Below are positions 40,766-51,243 of a stretch of DNA of 64,000 nt, in pieces. The position numbers were made by a program, and so were the translations under genes. A model generated the notes under the pieces. That model worked only from the letters and a program-made list of their open reading frames with translations. It did not search any database and was not told the DNA's origin. The stretch is from Methylobacterium frigidaeris (lineage in GTDB: Bacteria > Pseudomonadota > Alphaproteobacteria > Rhizobiales > Beijerinckiaceae): contig NZ_BPQJ01000030.1 in NCBI RefSeq assembly GCF_022179185.1, forward strand, positions 1 through 64,000. Direction: 5' to 3'. How positions within the stretch are numbered: position 1 is the first letter of the stretch; every line of letters starts with the position of its first letter.

Positions 40766-42589
40766 GTGCCGCACGCCTCGGAGCTGATCGCCATCATCGC
40801 CCTCGGGCTCGTTTTCGCGTTCGTCGGCGGCATGCTCGCGCAGCGGCTGAAGCTCCCGCCGCTGGTCGGCTATCTCCTGGCAGGCGTCGCGGTCGGACCG
40901 CACACGCCCGGCTTCGTCGGCAATGCCGAGCTCGCCGGGCAGCTCGCCGAGATCGGCGTGATCCTGCTGATGTTCGGGGTCGGCCTGCACTTCTCGATCG
41001 GCGACCTGATGTCGGTCCGGGCCATCGCGCTGCCCGGCGCCGTGGTGCAGATCGCGGTCGCCACCCTGATGGGCCTGGCCTTGAGCGTCGCCTGGGGCTG
41101 GGGCATCGGGGCGGGCCTCGTCTTCGGCCTCGCCCTCTCGGTCGCCTCGACGGTGGTGCTGCTGCGGGCGCTCGAGGAGCGGAGCCTCCTCGATTCCGAC
41201 AAGGGCCGCATCGCCGTCGGCTGGCTCATCGTCGAGGATCTGGCGATGGTGCTGGCCCTCGTCCTGCTGCCGGCGCTCGCCGGGCCCCTCGGCGGCGAGA
41301 GCGCCGGGGCGGCGCACGGCCTCGCGGGCGACGGCAACATCTGGCTCACCCTCGGGCTCACGCTCGCCAAGGTCGCGGCCTTCGCCGGGCTGATGCTGGC
41401 CGGCGGCCGTCGGGTGGTGCCCTGGCTCCTCGACCAGGCCGCCCGCACCGGCTCGCGCGAGCTGTTCACCCTGGCGGTCCTGGCGCTGGCGCTCGGCATC
41501 GCGTACGGATCGGCCGAGCTGTTCGGCGTCTCCTTCGCGCTCGGCGCCTTCTTCGCCGGCATGGTGCTGGCCGAATCGGACCTCAGCCACCAGGCCGCCG
41601 CGGATTCGCTGCCGCTGCAGGATGCCTTCGCGGTCCTGTTCTTCGTCTCGGTCGGCATGCTGTTCGACCCGACGATCCTGCTGCGCGAGCCGCTGGCCGT
41701 GCTCGCCACCCTGGCGGTGATCCTGGTCGGCAAGTCGCTCGCGGCCATCGCCATCGTGCTGGCCTTCCGCCATCCGCTCTCGACGGCACTGACCATCGCG
41801 GCGAGCCTGGCGCAGATCGGCGAGTTCTCGTTCATCCTGGCGAGCCTCGGCATCAGCCTGAAGCTGTTGCCGCCGGAAGGGCGCGACCTGATCCTGGCCG
41901 GCTCGCTCCTCTCCATCACCCTCAACCCGCTGATCTTCGCCTCCTTGAGCCGCCTGAGCCGCTTCGTCGAGGCGCGGCCGGGACTCGCCGCCCGGTTCGA
42001 GCGCGGCGGCGAGCAGGTCGCGGTCTCGGCCCACGCCAAGGGCCGGGAGGGCCACGCGGTGGTGATCGGCTACGGCCGGGTCGGTGGCGCCATCGGCAAG
42101 GCGCTCGAGGCCTGGGAGCTTCCCTTCGTCGTGGTGGAGCGCGACCGGCGCCGGGTCGAGGAGCTGCGCGCCGCCGGCGTCGCGGCGGTGTTCGGCGATG
42201 CCGGCGCGCCGGGGATCCTCGACGCGGCGGATATCGGGCGGGCGCGCCTGCTGGTGGTGGCGAGTCCGGACGCGCACCAGGCCCGGCGCCTGATCGAGAT
42301 CGCCCGCGAGGCCAATCCGGGGATCGACACGGTGGTGCGCACCCACAGCGACACCGAGCGGCGCAACCTCGAGGAGGAGAAGGTCGGCCTGGTGCTGATG
42401 GCCGAGCGCGAAGTCGGCTTCGGCATGGCGCTCTACGCGCTGCGCAGCTTGGGCCTCAGCGAGGGCGAGGCCCGCCTGTTCATCGACACTAGCCGGGCCG
42501 AGAGCCGGGCCGAGCCCGTCGCGGAGGCCGAGCCCGAGCTCGGCGCCCCGGAGCTGCGGCCGCACCGCGAGGCGCCTGCGGAATCGTGA
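40766..42589 (+). CDS. CPA2-family cation:proton antiporter (YbaL/KefB type)
   Basis: A 607-residue antiporter. About 12 hydrophobic helices form the Na+/H+ exchanger domain to about residue 400 (PPLVGYLLAGVAVGPHTPGFV, LLMFGVGLHFS near the start). The C-terminal half has a TrkA-N/RCK-like Rossmann domain, GHAVVIGYGRVGGAIGKAL near 428 and VVASPDAHQARRLIEIAREANP. This arrangement fits YbaL-type K+/H+ antiporters gated by nucleotide. A GTG start follows AAGGAG. It probably helps with pH and potassium balance. Confidence 0.9.
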   Translation: MPHASELIAIIALGLVFAFVGGMLAQRLKLPPLVGYLLAGVAVGPHTPGFVGNAELAGQLAEIGVILLMFGVGLHFSIGDLMSVRAIALPGAVVQIAVATLMGLALSVAWGWGIGAGLVFGLALSVASTVVLLRALEERSLLDSDKGRIAVGWLIVEDLAMVLALVLLPALAGPLGGESAGAAHGLAGDGNIWLTLGLTLAKVAAFAGLMLAGGRRVVPWLLDQAARTGSRELFTLAVLALALGIAYGSAELFGVSFALGAFFAGMVLAESDLSHQAAADSLPLQDAFAVLFFVSVGMLFDPTILLREPLAVLATLAVILVGKSLAAIAIVLAFRHPLSTALTIAASLAQIGEFSFILASLGISLKLLPPEGRDLILAGSLLSITLNPLIFASLSRLSRFVEARPGLAARFERGGEQVAVSAHAKGREGHAVVIGYGRVGGAIGKALEAWELPFVVVERDRRRVEELRAAGVAAVFGDAGAPGILDAADIGRARLLVVASPDAHQARRLIEIAREANPGIDTVVRTHSDTERRNLEEEKVGLVLMAEREVGFGMALYALRSLGLSEGEARLFIDTSRAESRAEPVAEAEPELGAPELRPHREAPAES

Positions 42590-42697
42590 CGCAGCATCGT
42601 TACCAAACTGCAATCCTCCGGTAAGTGTCGCCTGAGCCCGGATCCGCCATTCTCCTCCCGGTCCACCGAGATCCGGTTCACCGCGAGGAGTCCGACG

Positions 42698-42955
42698 ATG
42701 TCGCAGCCGCAGATGGAGCGTCCGGCCGAGCTGATGGTGTGGCACGGCACGCTGGCCGCGCCCGGCCCGCGGGAGATGCGCCGTTACCCCACCCTGCGCG
42801 CCGCCCTCGCGGCGGCCGTGCAGGCCGACGATCCCGAGGCCCTGCCCTGGATCGTCACCGAGGATGGCGCCGTGCTCAGCCCGCGCTGGATCGACGAACA
42901 CGCCCCCCGGGCCATCGCACGCCAAGTCCGATCGTCGCTCCGCCTCCCGTCCTGA
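42698..42955 (+). CDS. Small hypothetical protein
   Basis: An 85-residue soluble protein with an ATG preceded by GAGGAG at good spacing. It has RPAELMVWHGTL, an Arg/Ala-rich middle helix (RRYPTLRAALAAAVQADD) and a PWIVTEDGAVLSPRWIDE block. I do not recognise the family. It may belong to the same transcript as the antiporter, 108 bp upstream, but a sequence-only link is not enough. Confidence 0.6.
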   Translation: MSQPQMERPAELMVWHGTLAAPGPREMRRYPTLRAALAAAVQADDPEALPWIVTEDGAVLSPRWIDEHAPRAIARQVRSSLRLPS

Positions 42956-43028
42956 CGGCTTGCGTCGTTCGGGCGGCTCACGCTCGGCGCGCGCGCGTGC
43001 TATCGTCTCCCGACGAGCACGAATCGCC

Positions 43029-43241
43029 ATGACGAGCCTGCGCAAGACCGCCCCTGCCCGCCCGGCCACGATCGCGGCGGCGACACACGGCTACACCGCC
43101 GTATCCTTGAGGCTGCGCCGCGCGGCCAACGACAACCGGCCCCGTTCCGGTCGCCGACGCACCCTGACGCTGATCGCCGGCGCCTGGCTCGCCGTGCTGG
43201 TCGCGGCGGCGGTAGCCCTCTGGCGTACCGGCGGATTTTGA
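43029..43241 (+). CDS. Small membrane protein (possible)
   Basis: A 70-residue frame with a basic N-terminus (RLRRAANDNRPRSGRRR) and one C-terminal transmembrane helix (TLTLIAGAWLAVLVAAAVALW). The motif RAANDNRP recurs in small hydrophilic-plus-helix proteins of Rhizobiales. The ATG lacks a clear ribosome-binding site, so expression is uncertain. 43242-43430 holds nothing I can name. Confidence 0.45.
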   Translation: MTSLRKTAPARPATIAAATHGYTAVSLRLRRAANDNRPRSGRRRTLTLIAGAWLAVLVAAAVALWRTGGF

Positions 43242-43430
43242 CGTCGCCGAACGAGCCCTCAGCGTCGAAGGAAGAGTCCGGCCTGCACGACACATCTGGC
43301 GTGCGTCGTCGCGACTCACGGCACACGACAGTGCCGTTTGCCGGAGCTGCACGATCCGGCCTCTGTCTCCGGCGTCGCCGCACTGTCGGATGACGAAGCG
43401 GCAACCGGTCCCGCCCCGGCGCAGAACGCG

Positions 43431-43643
43431 CTAACCGCCCTGCATAGCGCGCACGATCTCGACGCGATCGCCCTCCGAGAGCGCCGTCGTCGTCCAGTCG
43501 CGCTGGCGCACCACCGCCCCGTTGAGCGCGATGGCGAAGCCCTGCGGGCCGGGGAGGTCCAGGTCGGCGGTTTCCTGGCGCCACAGGGCGTCGAGCGTAG
43601 CGGCCTCGCTGTCGCGGGATTCGCCGTTGACGAAGAGCTTCAT
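43431..43643 (-). CDS. thiS: Sulfur carrier protein ThiS
   Basis: A 70-residue ubiquitin-like sulfur carrier for thiazole synthesis. It has the beta-grasp pattern (KLFVNGESRD, IALNGAVVRQRDW) and ends in the essential Gly-Gly (RAMQGG), which is adenylated by ThiF and thiocarboxylated. The start overlaps the thiO stop by four bases (ATGA), so translation is coupled. thiG and thiE, which usually follow, are absent here. Confidence 0.95.
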   Translation of the reverse strand: MKLFVNGESRDSEAATLDALWRQETADLDLPGPQGFAIALNGAVVRQRDWTTTALSEGDRVEIVRAMQGG

Positions 43644-44854
43644 GCGGTCTCGCCTCGTAGGGAGTCATGCGGGGCGGGCGGCGCGAACCGGGCGAGGCCG
43701 AAGGGGGCGGCCACCGGCAGCGACTCGCCGCGCAGAATCAGGGTGGAGATGGCCTCGGCGGTGACCGGAGCCAGCAGGTAACCGTTGCGGTGGTGGCCGG
43801 CGGCCAGCACCAGGCCGGGCGACGCCTCGCCGAGAATCGGGGCATCGTCGTCGGAGGTCGGGCGAAAGCCGCTCCAGACACCCGCCACCCGCATCTCCTC
43901 CACGCCCGGAAGCGCCCGGCGGGCGCCCTCCAGCAGGGCGTAGAGGCCGCCGGCCGTGAGGTGCGGGTCGAAGCCGGTCTCCTCCACGGTGGCGCCGACG
44001 ATGAGCGAGCCGTCGCCCTTCGGCGCCATGTGGACCTGCTCGGTCCAGACCACGTGGGCGAGGCCGCCGCTGCGCGGCGTCATCTGCAACGCCATCGACT
44101 GGCCCTTGAGCGGGCGCACCGGCAGGGCGAGGTCCGGCACCAGGCCCCCCTCCCCGGCCCAGGCGCCGGAGGCGAGCACCACGGTGCCCGCCCGCAACGA
44201 GCCCGTGGTGGTCTCGACCCCGATGACCCGGCCGCCCTCGCGGGTGAGGGCCGTGACGGGGGTCTCCTCGATCAGCCGGCCGCCGGCTGCGCGAAACGCC
44301 TGGCGCAGGGCGACGATCACGCGCGCAGGATCGACCTGGTGGTCGTCGGCGCAGAACAGGCCGGCGGTGACGGTGGGGCGCAGGCCCGGCTCGCGGGCGC
44401 GGATGGCGGGGCCGGACAGCCACTCGACGGCCAGCCCGTCGCGGCGCTGCAGCTCGTGCCGGAAGCGCAGGCGCTCGACCTCGTCGCGGCCCAGCGCGAT
44501 CACGAAGGTGCCCTCGCGGCGGTAATCGATCGTCAGACCGGATTCGGCCTCGAGTTCGTTGCGGAACGGATGCCACAGGCGCTGGCTCGCGAGGCAGAGC
44601 GGCAGCAGGGCCTCGCCCCCGGGCTCGTGCTCGGCCGCCGCCGCCAGCATGCCGGTGGCGGCGAGACTCGCGCCGTCGCCGGCCTTGGCCCGCTCGATTA
44701 CCGCGACGGCGAGACCGGCCCGCGCGAGGCGCCACGCGATCGACAGACCGATCAGCCCGGCGCCGATCACCGCCACGTCGGTGCGTTCCGGCAGCCGGTC
44801 CCTCTCCGGGCTCGGGCCCGGTCCGCCTCGCCGTCCGATCGTCTGCGCGTGCAC
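43640..44854 (-). CDS. thiO: Glycine oxidase ThiO
   Basis: ThiO oxidises glycine to the iminoglycine used for the thiazole ring of thiamine. The 404-residue flavoenzyme has the FAD dinucleotide fold VIGAGLIGLSIAWRLARAG, then ERAKAGDGASLAATGML, a middle substrate domain, and the C-terminal block WSGFRPTSDDDAPILG and AAGHHRNGYLLAPVTA. I chose the GTG at 44854 because GGAG lies 6 bp upstream and the longer frame runs into the riboswitch. A TPP riboswitch 82 bp upstream shows the transcript is controlled by thiamine pyrophosphate. Confidence 0.93.
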   Translation of the reverse strand: MHAQTIGRRGGPGPSPERDRLPERTDVAVIGAGLIGLSIAWRLARAGLAVAVIERAKAGDGASLAATGMLAAAAEHEPGGEALLPLCLASQRLWHPFRNELEAESGLTIDYRREGTFVIALGRDEVERLRFRHELQRRDGLAVEWLSGPAIRAREPGLRPTVTAGLFCADDHQVDPARVIVALRQAFRAAGGRLIEETPVTALTREGGRVIGVETTTGSLRAGTVVLASGAWAGEGGLVPDLALPVRPLKGQSMALQMTPRSGGLAHVVWTEQVHMAPKGDGSLIVGATVEETGFDPHLTAGGLYALLEGARRALPGVEEMRVAGVWSGFRPTSDDDAPILGEASPGLVLAAGHHRNGYLLAPVTAEAISTLILRGESLPVAAPFGLARFAPPAPHDSLRGETA

Positions 44855-44936
44855 CCTCGTCTCCACGGTGGCCCGAAGAGAGTGGACAGCGCCCGATTGC
44901 CGGATGATGCGCGTGGATCCCAAGAGGACCCTGTCC

Positions 44937-45055
44937 AATCCCTACGCCGGTATGAGCCGGATCAGGTTCGAAGGATTTCCGCGCTGACCGGGCCCGGCGG
45001 GCCTCCAGTCCAGCGGTATCTCAGCCCCTTGTCGGGGATCTCCCTGGAACACCCG
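44937..45055 (-). ncRNA. TPP riboswitch (THI element)
   Basis: On the minus strand the element begins with CAGGGAGATCCCCGACAAGG, has GGGGCTGAGATACCGCTGG, and later GAACCTGATCCGGCTCATAC followed by GCGTAGGGATTGGACAG. These are the conserved J2/3 CTGAGA, P4/P5 and 3' closing elements of thiamine pyrophosphate riboswitches. It lies directly upstream of thiO-thiS, so high TPP would lower their expression. Confidence 0.95.
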
Positions 45056-45092
45056 GTATTTGGCGGGGGACGGGCCCGTCGTCAACCACCCT

Positions 45093-46340
45093 TCACCCAC
45101 CCTTGCCCGGGCGATAGATCGCCATCTCCTCGGCGATCCCGTCGAGCGGGTGGGTGCCCAGCAGCTCGGGGTCGCCCCACAGGAAGTCGACGAAGGGCTT
45201 CGACATCAGGAGCGGTTCGGACAGGACCTTGTTGAGCTTGGCGAGCCGGCTCGCCAGGTTCACGTCGCGGCCGATCACCGTGAAATCGAGCCGGGCGCCG
45301 GAACCGACATTGCCGTAGGCCGCCTCGCCGTGATGGAGCGCGATGCCGATCTCGATGCGGGTGGGAAAACGCCCGGCGCGGTTCGCCTCCTCGACGCGAC
45401 GCAGGGCGGCCTGCGCGGCCGAGAGCGCGCCCTGCGCCGCGCCGCCGAGATCGTCGCCGCTCTCGCGGAAGATCGCCAGGAGGCCGTCGCCCATGTATTT
45501 CAGCACCTCGCCGCCCTCGCTCTCGATCGGCGGCACCAGGCAGTCGAAATAGGTGTTGAGCAGCTCCACCGAGGCCTCGGGCGTGAGCGCGTCGGTGAGG
45601 TGGGTGTAGCCGCGCATGTCGGCGAAGAGGATCGCCGAGCGGATCCGCTCGACCTGGCCGCGGCGGATGAAGCCGGCCAGGATCGCCTGGTGCGGCCCGT
45701 CGCCGACATACACCCGCAGCACGTGGTCGAGGCGGGCATTGAGGCCGCGCATCTCCATCACCGCCGACAGGGTCGGGATGATGAAGCGCAGGATGGCCAG
45801 ATCGTCGTCGCCGAAGCCGCGGGGATCGCGGGTCGCGAAGGTGACGCCGTTCTTGGTGCCGTTGGTGAAGAACAGCGGCACGGTGATGTAGTGCGTGTAG
45901 CCCGCCGCCTTCAGCTCCGGGATGATGCTGTAGCGGTCGTCCGGCGTCTCGCGCAGGTCGAGGATCAGCCACTGCCCGGTGGCGTAGACATGGGCGAAGG
46001 GGCTGCGCGCCAGCGCCTGCTCGGTGACCTCGCCGTGCGGGAAGAGGCGGAAGCTGACCCCGTCCTCCCGGGTCCAGAACCGGCCGACGCCGGAATAGTC
46101 CGAGTGCAGCGCGTCGATGGCGGTCGTCGCCCGATCGACCGGCACGCCGAGATCGTTCAGCCGCTCGGCCATGCCGGCGAGGAGATCGCCGGATTCCGGC
46201 AGCCGCGCCCCCTCGCTGAGCAGCCAGTCGCGCAGGGCCACGCAGTCGCGAAACAGGCCGATCGGGATGTCGCTCGCCTCCGACCCGTCCGCCGCGGCCG
46301 TGGGCGTCGGAGCGGGGATGAGGCGAGGCTGGTCGTGCAT
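45093..46340 (-). CDS. Class III adenylate cyclase with N-terminal GAF-like region
   Basis: A 415-residue cyclase that makes cAMP. The N-terminal ~210 residues resemble a GAF sensor (HYITVPLFFTNGTKNGVTFATRDPRGFGDDD). The cyclase domain starts near 240: RSAILFADMRGYTHLTD holds the first metal Asp, EVLKYMGDGLLAIF the adenine-selecting Lys and second metal Asp, and DFTVIGRDVNLASRL the remaining Thr and transition-state Arg. No membrane segments are seen. ATG 46340 (MHDQPRL) starts the GAF-containing part. Confidence 0.93.
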   Translation of the reverse strand: MHDQPRLIPAPTPTAAADGSEASDIPIGLFRDCVALRDWLLSEGARLPESGDLLAGMAERLNDLGVPVDRATTAIDALHSDYSGVGRFWTREDGVSFRLFPHGEVTEQALARSPFAHVYATGQWLILDLRETPDDRYSIIPELKAAGYTHYITVPLFFTNGTKNGVTFATRDPRGFGDDDLAILRFIIPTLSAVMEMRGLNARLDHVLRVYVGDGPHQAILAGFIRRGQVERIRSAILFADMRGYTHLTDALTPEASVELLNTYFDCLVPPIESEGGEVLKYMGDGLLAIFRESGDDLGGAAQGALSAAQAALRRVEEANRAGRFPTRIEIGIALHHGEAAYGNVGSGARLDFTVIGRDVNLASRLAKLNKVLSEPLLMSKPFVDFLWGDPELLGTHPLDGIAEEMAIYRPGKGG

Positions 46341-46564
46341 GGCTCTGACATGGGCGTTGCGAGGCAGGAGGGCAAGGCTTGGCTGCGGGCAACCGGGACG
46401 CAAGCTTGGCACGTGATCCTGGGGCTGCTAGGGACGATGCCGTCGGCGGGATCGCGTCCCGGTCGGCCGTAAGCGTCTCACGTCAAGCAACGCGCTCCCA
46501 GGGTGGTGTCCACCGGGCGCGTCGCGCCGTCCGCGTTGCTCCGCTCGCTCACGAAAGACGCGCC

Positions 46565-46819
46565 ATGCCCTTCCCGATCGTCCCGCAACGGCTGCCGGCC
46601 TCCTCCGCGCCGCTGGTGACCGCGTTCCTGCTCTCCATCCTGATGACCTGCGTCGTCTCCGGCATCTCCACCCTGCTCAGCCTCGGGTTCACGCCGGACG
46701 TTCTGCTGCACTGGCCCCGGGCCTGGGGCTTCTCGTGGCTCGTCGCCTTCCCGACGCTGCTTCTCGTGCTGCCGCTGGTGCGGCGCACCGTGGCGCGGAT
46801 CGTGGCGCCGCCGCAGTAA
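46565..46819 (+). CDS. DUF2798 membrane protein
   Basis: An 84-residue protein with two transmembrane helices (APLVTAFLLSILMTCVVSGIS and FSWLVAFPTLLLVLPLVRR) linked by LLSLGFTPDVLLHWPRAWG, the arrangement of DUF2798. The function of this family is unknown. ATG 46565 gives MPFPIVPQRLPA. It is convergent with rpoD, sharing a terminator region at 46850. Confidence 0.85.
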   Translation: MPFPIVPQRLPASSAPLVTAFLLSILMTCVVSGISTLLSLGFTPDVLLHWPRAWGFSWLVAFPTLLLVLPLVRRTVARIVAPPQ

Positions 46820-46849
46820 GCGCTGCGTGGGAGAAACCAGACGAAAGAA

Positions 46850-46876
46850 GGCCCGGGAGGCGCTGCCTCCCGGGCC
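46850..46876 (-). terminator. Intrinsic terminator of rpoD
   Basis: Perfect 12-bp arms GGCCCGGGAGGC / GCCTCCCGGGCC with a 3-nt loop are followed on the minus strand by TTCTTTCGTCTGGTTTCT, a T-rich release tract. It lies 27 bp after the rpoD stop and 31 bp past the DUF2798 gene. Confidence 0.75.
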
Positions 46877-46902
46877 CGTTCGCCGTGTCAGGACCGTCGG
46901 CC

Positions 46903-48900
<1,998 letters not shown>

Positions 48901-49094
48901 GCTCAGCCTATGCTTCCCGGTGTCGGCAGTGCCCGGGCGGGGGAGGCTCCCGCCGTGCCGGCACCGTGATGTCTCGTCGGACGGCGCACGAGCCGCCTCA
49001 GGATCTCACGCAAATGTGCAAGCCATTCGATCGACTTGCCGTTAACTAGTCCGGACGGAAGCCGCAAGCCGCGCGTGCCCGAGCCGTGCGGGCG

Positions 49095-51005
49095 TCACGA
49101 CGAATCCGCGTCTTCGGTCACGTCCGCCTCGCCCTCGGCGCCCGCCACGACAGAGAGGCGGTTCTTCACGTCGCGCAGCCAGGCGAAATTGGCCTCCGTC
49201 TCCTCCTCCGCCAGAGCGCGTTCGGCGGCCCGGAGTTCGCTATGTAGCGTTCCAGCCTTGCGGTGCAAGATCACGGCCTGCCGGAGCGCGTCCTCCAGCC
49301 GCACCGGATCGGCATGCGGATCGAGCACCCAGCGGTCACCGGGCCGCACCAGGCCGGCGATGCGGCCCGCCGCCGCCGCGAGCCCGGCCCGCTCCAGTCG
49401 CGCGTCGAGGAACGCGGCGTCGCCCGCCCCTCCTTCCGCCGCGAGATCGAGGAGCGCGCCACGCAAGGCCCTGGCATCCGCCCCCTCGAACTCGACCTCG
49501 GCCAGTTCCTCGGCCTCGCGGGCGAGCAGTTCGGGATGGACCAGGAGGGCGGCGACGATCAGAGCCTCGCGCGAGGACGAACCGCCGGAGAACAGCGAGG
49601 AGCGGGCGAGCAGCGGGCTCGCCCGGGCGGTGAGCCGCGGCGAGACCGGCTGGGGCGGCGCGCCGCGACCCCGCGGCACGAAAGGCGCGCGCTCCCGATA
49701 CGGCCGATCCCCGCCGCCCTGCTGGCGGGCGCCGCCATTCGGGCTCAACCCCCGCAGGCGGGCCTCGATCTCGTCGCGGTAGTAGCGCTTCAGGGTCTCG
49801 TCGCGGATGCCGCCGACGATCTCGCGCAGGCGCTGGGCGAGGCCGGCGCGGCGCTCCGGCGTGTCGACCGGGCTCATCTCGGTCTCGCGCGACCACAGCA
49901 CGTCGACGAGGGGCCGGGCGCCGTCGAGCACCCGGTCGATGGCGCCGGGTCCGCCGGTGCGCAGCAGGTCGTCCGGGTCCTGGCCCTCCGGCATCAGGGC
50001 GAAACGCAGGGATTTCCCGGGCTGGAGCGCCGGCAGGGCCACGTCGAGGGCGCGGTAGGCGGCGCGCCGCCCGGCCCCGTCGCCGTCGAAGCACAGGATC
50101 GGCTCGTCGGCCATGCGCCAGAGCAGGGCGAGCTGGTCTTCCGTCAGCGCCGTTCCGAGCGAGGCCACCACCTCCGGGTGGCCGGCCAGCGTCATCGCGA
50201 TGGCGTCGACGTAGCCCTCCACCGCGATCACCCGGCCGGTATCGTGGGCGCTCTTGCGCGCGGCGTGGTGGTTGTAGAGCATCCGCCCCTTGTGGAAGAG
50301 CGGCGTCTCGGAGGAGTTGAGGTATTTGGGCTTGGCGTCCGGGCTCATGCCGCGGCCGCCGAAGGCCACCACCCGGCCGCGCACGTCGCGGATCGGGAAG
50401 ATCACCCGGTCGCGGAACCGGTCGAACGGCACCTTGATGTCGTCGCCGGTGGTGAGGAGATTCAGCTCCACCATCAGCTCGGCCGGCACGTCCCGGGCGG
50501 CGAGGTGGTCGCGCAGGGCGTAGCGCTCGGGCGGGGCGTAGCCGAGGCGGAAGGTGCGGCGGATCTCGCCGTCGAGCCCGCGGCCGGCGAGGTAGTCGCG
50601 CGCCCGCCCCCCGGCCCGGCCGGCCAGCTGCTCCTCGAAGAAGGTGCAGGCCAGCTCCATCACCTCCAGGGCGCCGCGCCGCCGCGTCTCGCTCTCGCGC
50701 GAGGCCTCGCTCGGCGCCGGCAGGGCCACCCCGGCCTCGTTGGCCAAGCGCTCGACGGCCTCCGGGAACGAGACCCCCTCGGTCTCCATCACGAAGGTGA
50801 AGATGTCGCCGTGCTTGCCCGAGGAGAAGCAGTGGTAGAACTGCTTCTGGTCGTTGACGTAGAACGACGGCGACTTCTCGGCGTTGAACGGCGACAGGCC
50901 GCGCCATTCCCGCCCTGCCTTCTTGAGGCGCACGCGCCGGCCGACGACCTCGGAGGCCGGCAGTCGGGAGCGGATCTCTTCGAGCAGGTGGGGTGGGTAA
51001 CGCAC
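49095..51005 (-). CDS. dnaG: DNA primase DnaG
   Basis: DnaG makes RNA primers for replication. The 636-residue protein has an N-terminal CHC2-type zinc finger in which most ligands are lost (GLSPFNAEKSPSF, then HCFSSGKHGD), a pattern known from alphaproteobacteria. The TOPRIM core holds VEGYVDAIAM and FDGDGAGRRA with the metal acidic residues, and a C-terminal DnaB-interaction region. I used the GTG at 51005 (VRYPPHLLEEI), the family start; an ATG at 51038 gives 11 more residues. rpoD follows 194 bp downstream. Confidence 0.95.
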   Translation of the reverse strand: MRYPPHLLEEIRSRLPASEVVGRRVRLKKAGREWRGLSPFNAEKSPSFYVNDQKQFYHCFSSGKHGDIFTFVMETEGVSFPEAVERLANEAGVALPAPSEASRESETRRRGALEVMELACTFFEEQLAGRAGGRARDYLAGRGLDGEIRRTFRLGYAPPERYALRDHLAARDVPAELMVELNLLTTGDDIKVPFDRFRDRVIFPIRDVRGRVVAFGGRGMSPDAKPKYLNSSETPLFHKGRMLYNHHAARKSAHDTGRVIAVEGYVDAIAMTLAGHPEVVASLGTALTEDQLALLWRMADEPILCFDGDGAGRRAAYRALDVALPALQPGKSLRFALMPEGQDPDDLLRTGGPGAIDRVLDGARPLVDVLWSRETEMSPVDTPERRAGLAQRLREIVGGIRDETLKRYYRDEIEARLRGLSPNGGARQQGGGDRPYRERAPFVPRGRGAPPQPVSPRLTARASPLLARSSLFSGGSSSREALIVAALLVHPELLAREAEELAEVEFEGADARALRGALLDLAAEGGAGDAAFLDARLERAGLAAAAGRIAGLVRPGDRWVLDPHADPVRLEDALRQAVILHRKAGTLHSELRAAERALAEEETEANFAWLRDVKNRLSVVAGAEGEADVTEDADSS

Positions 51006-51243
51006 GGCGGGTCCGGGGCGGCTCCGAGGGAGCACCATTCTAGCGCGAAGAGCGCGACGAAGTCCTTAATGAGCCAGCGGGGCCGTCGTGCAGCGGCGAA
51101 GCCCCTGGCGCCGGCCGTTCCGCCCCGCATCCGGCGAGGACGCGCGGTTTCGACTTGAGAACTGGCTTGAACGGTGCGGTGCGCCGCCGCATCCTCGGCG
51201 AACCCCTTACCATCGGACCTCCTCGACGGCGGAGCTGCGGCGC

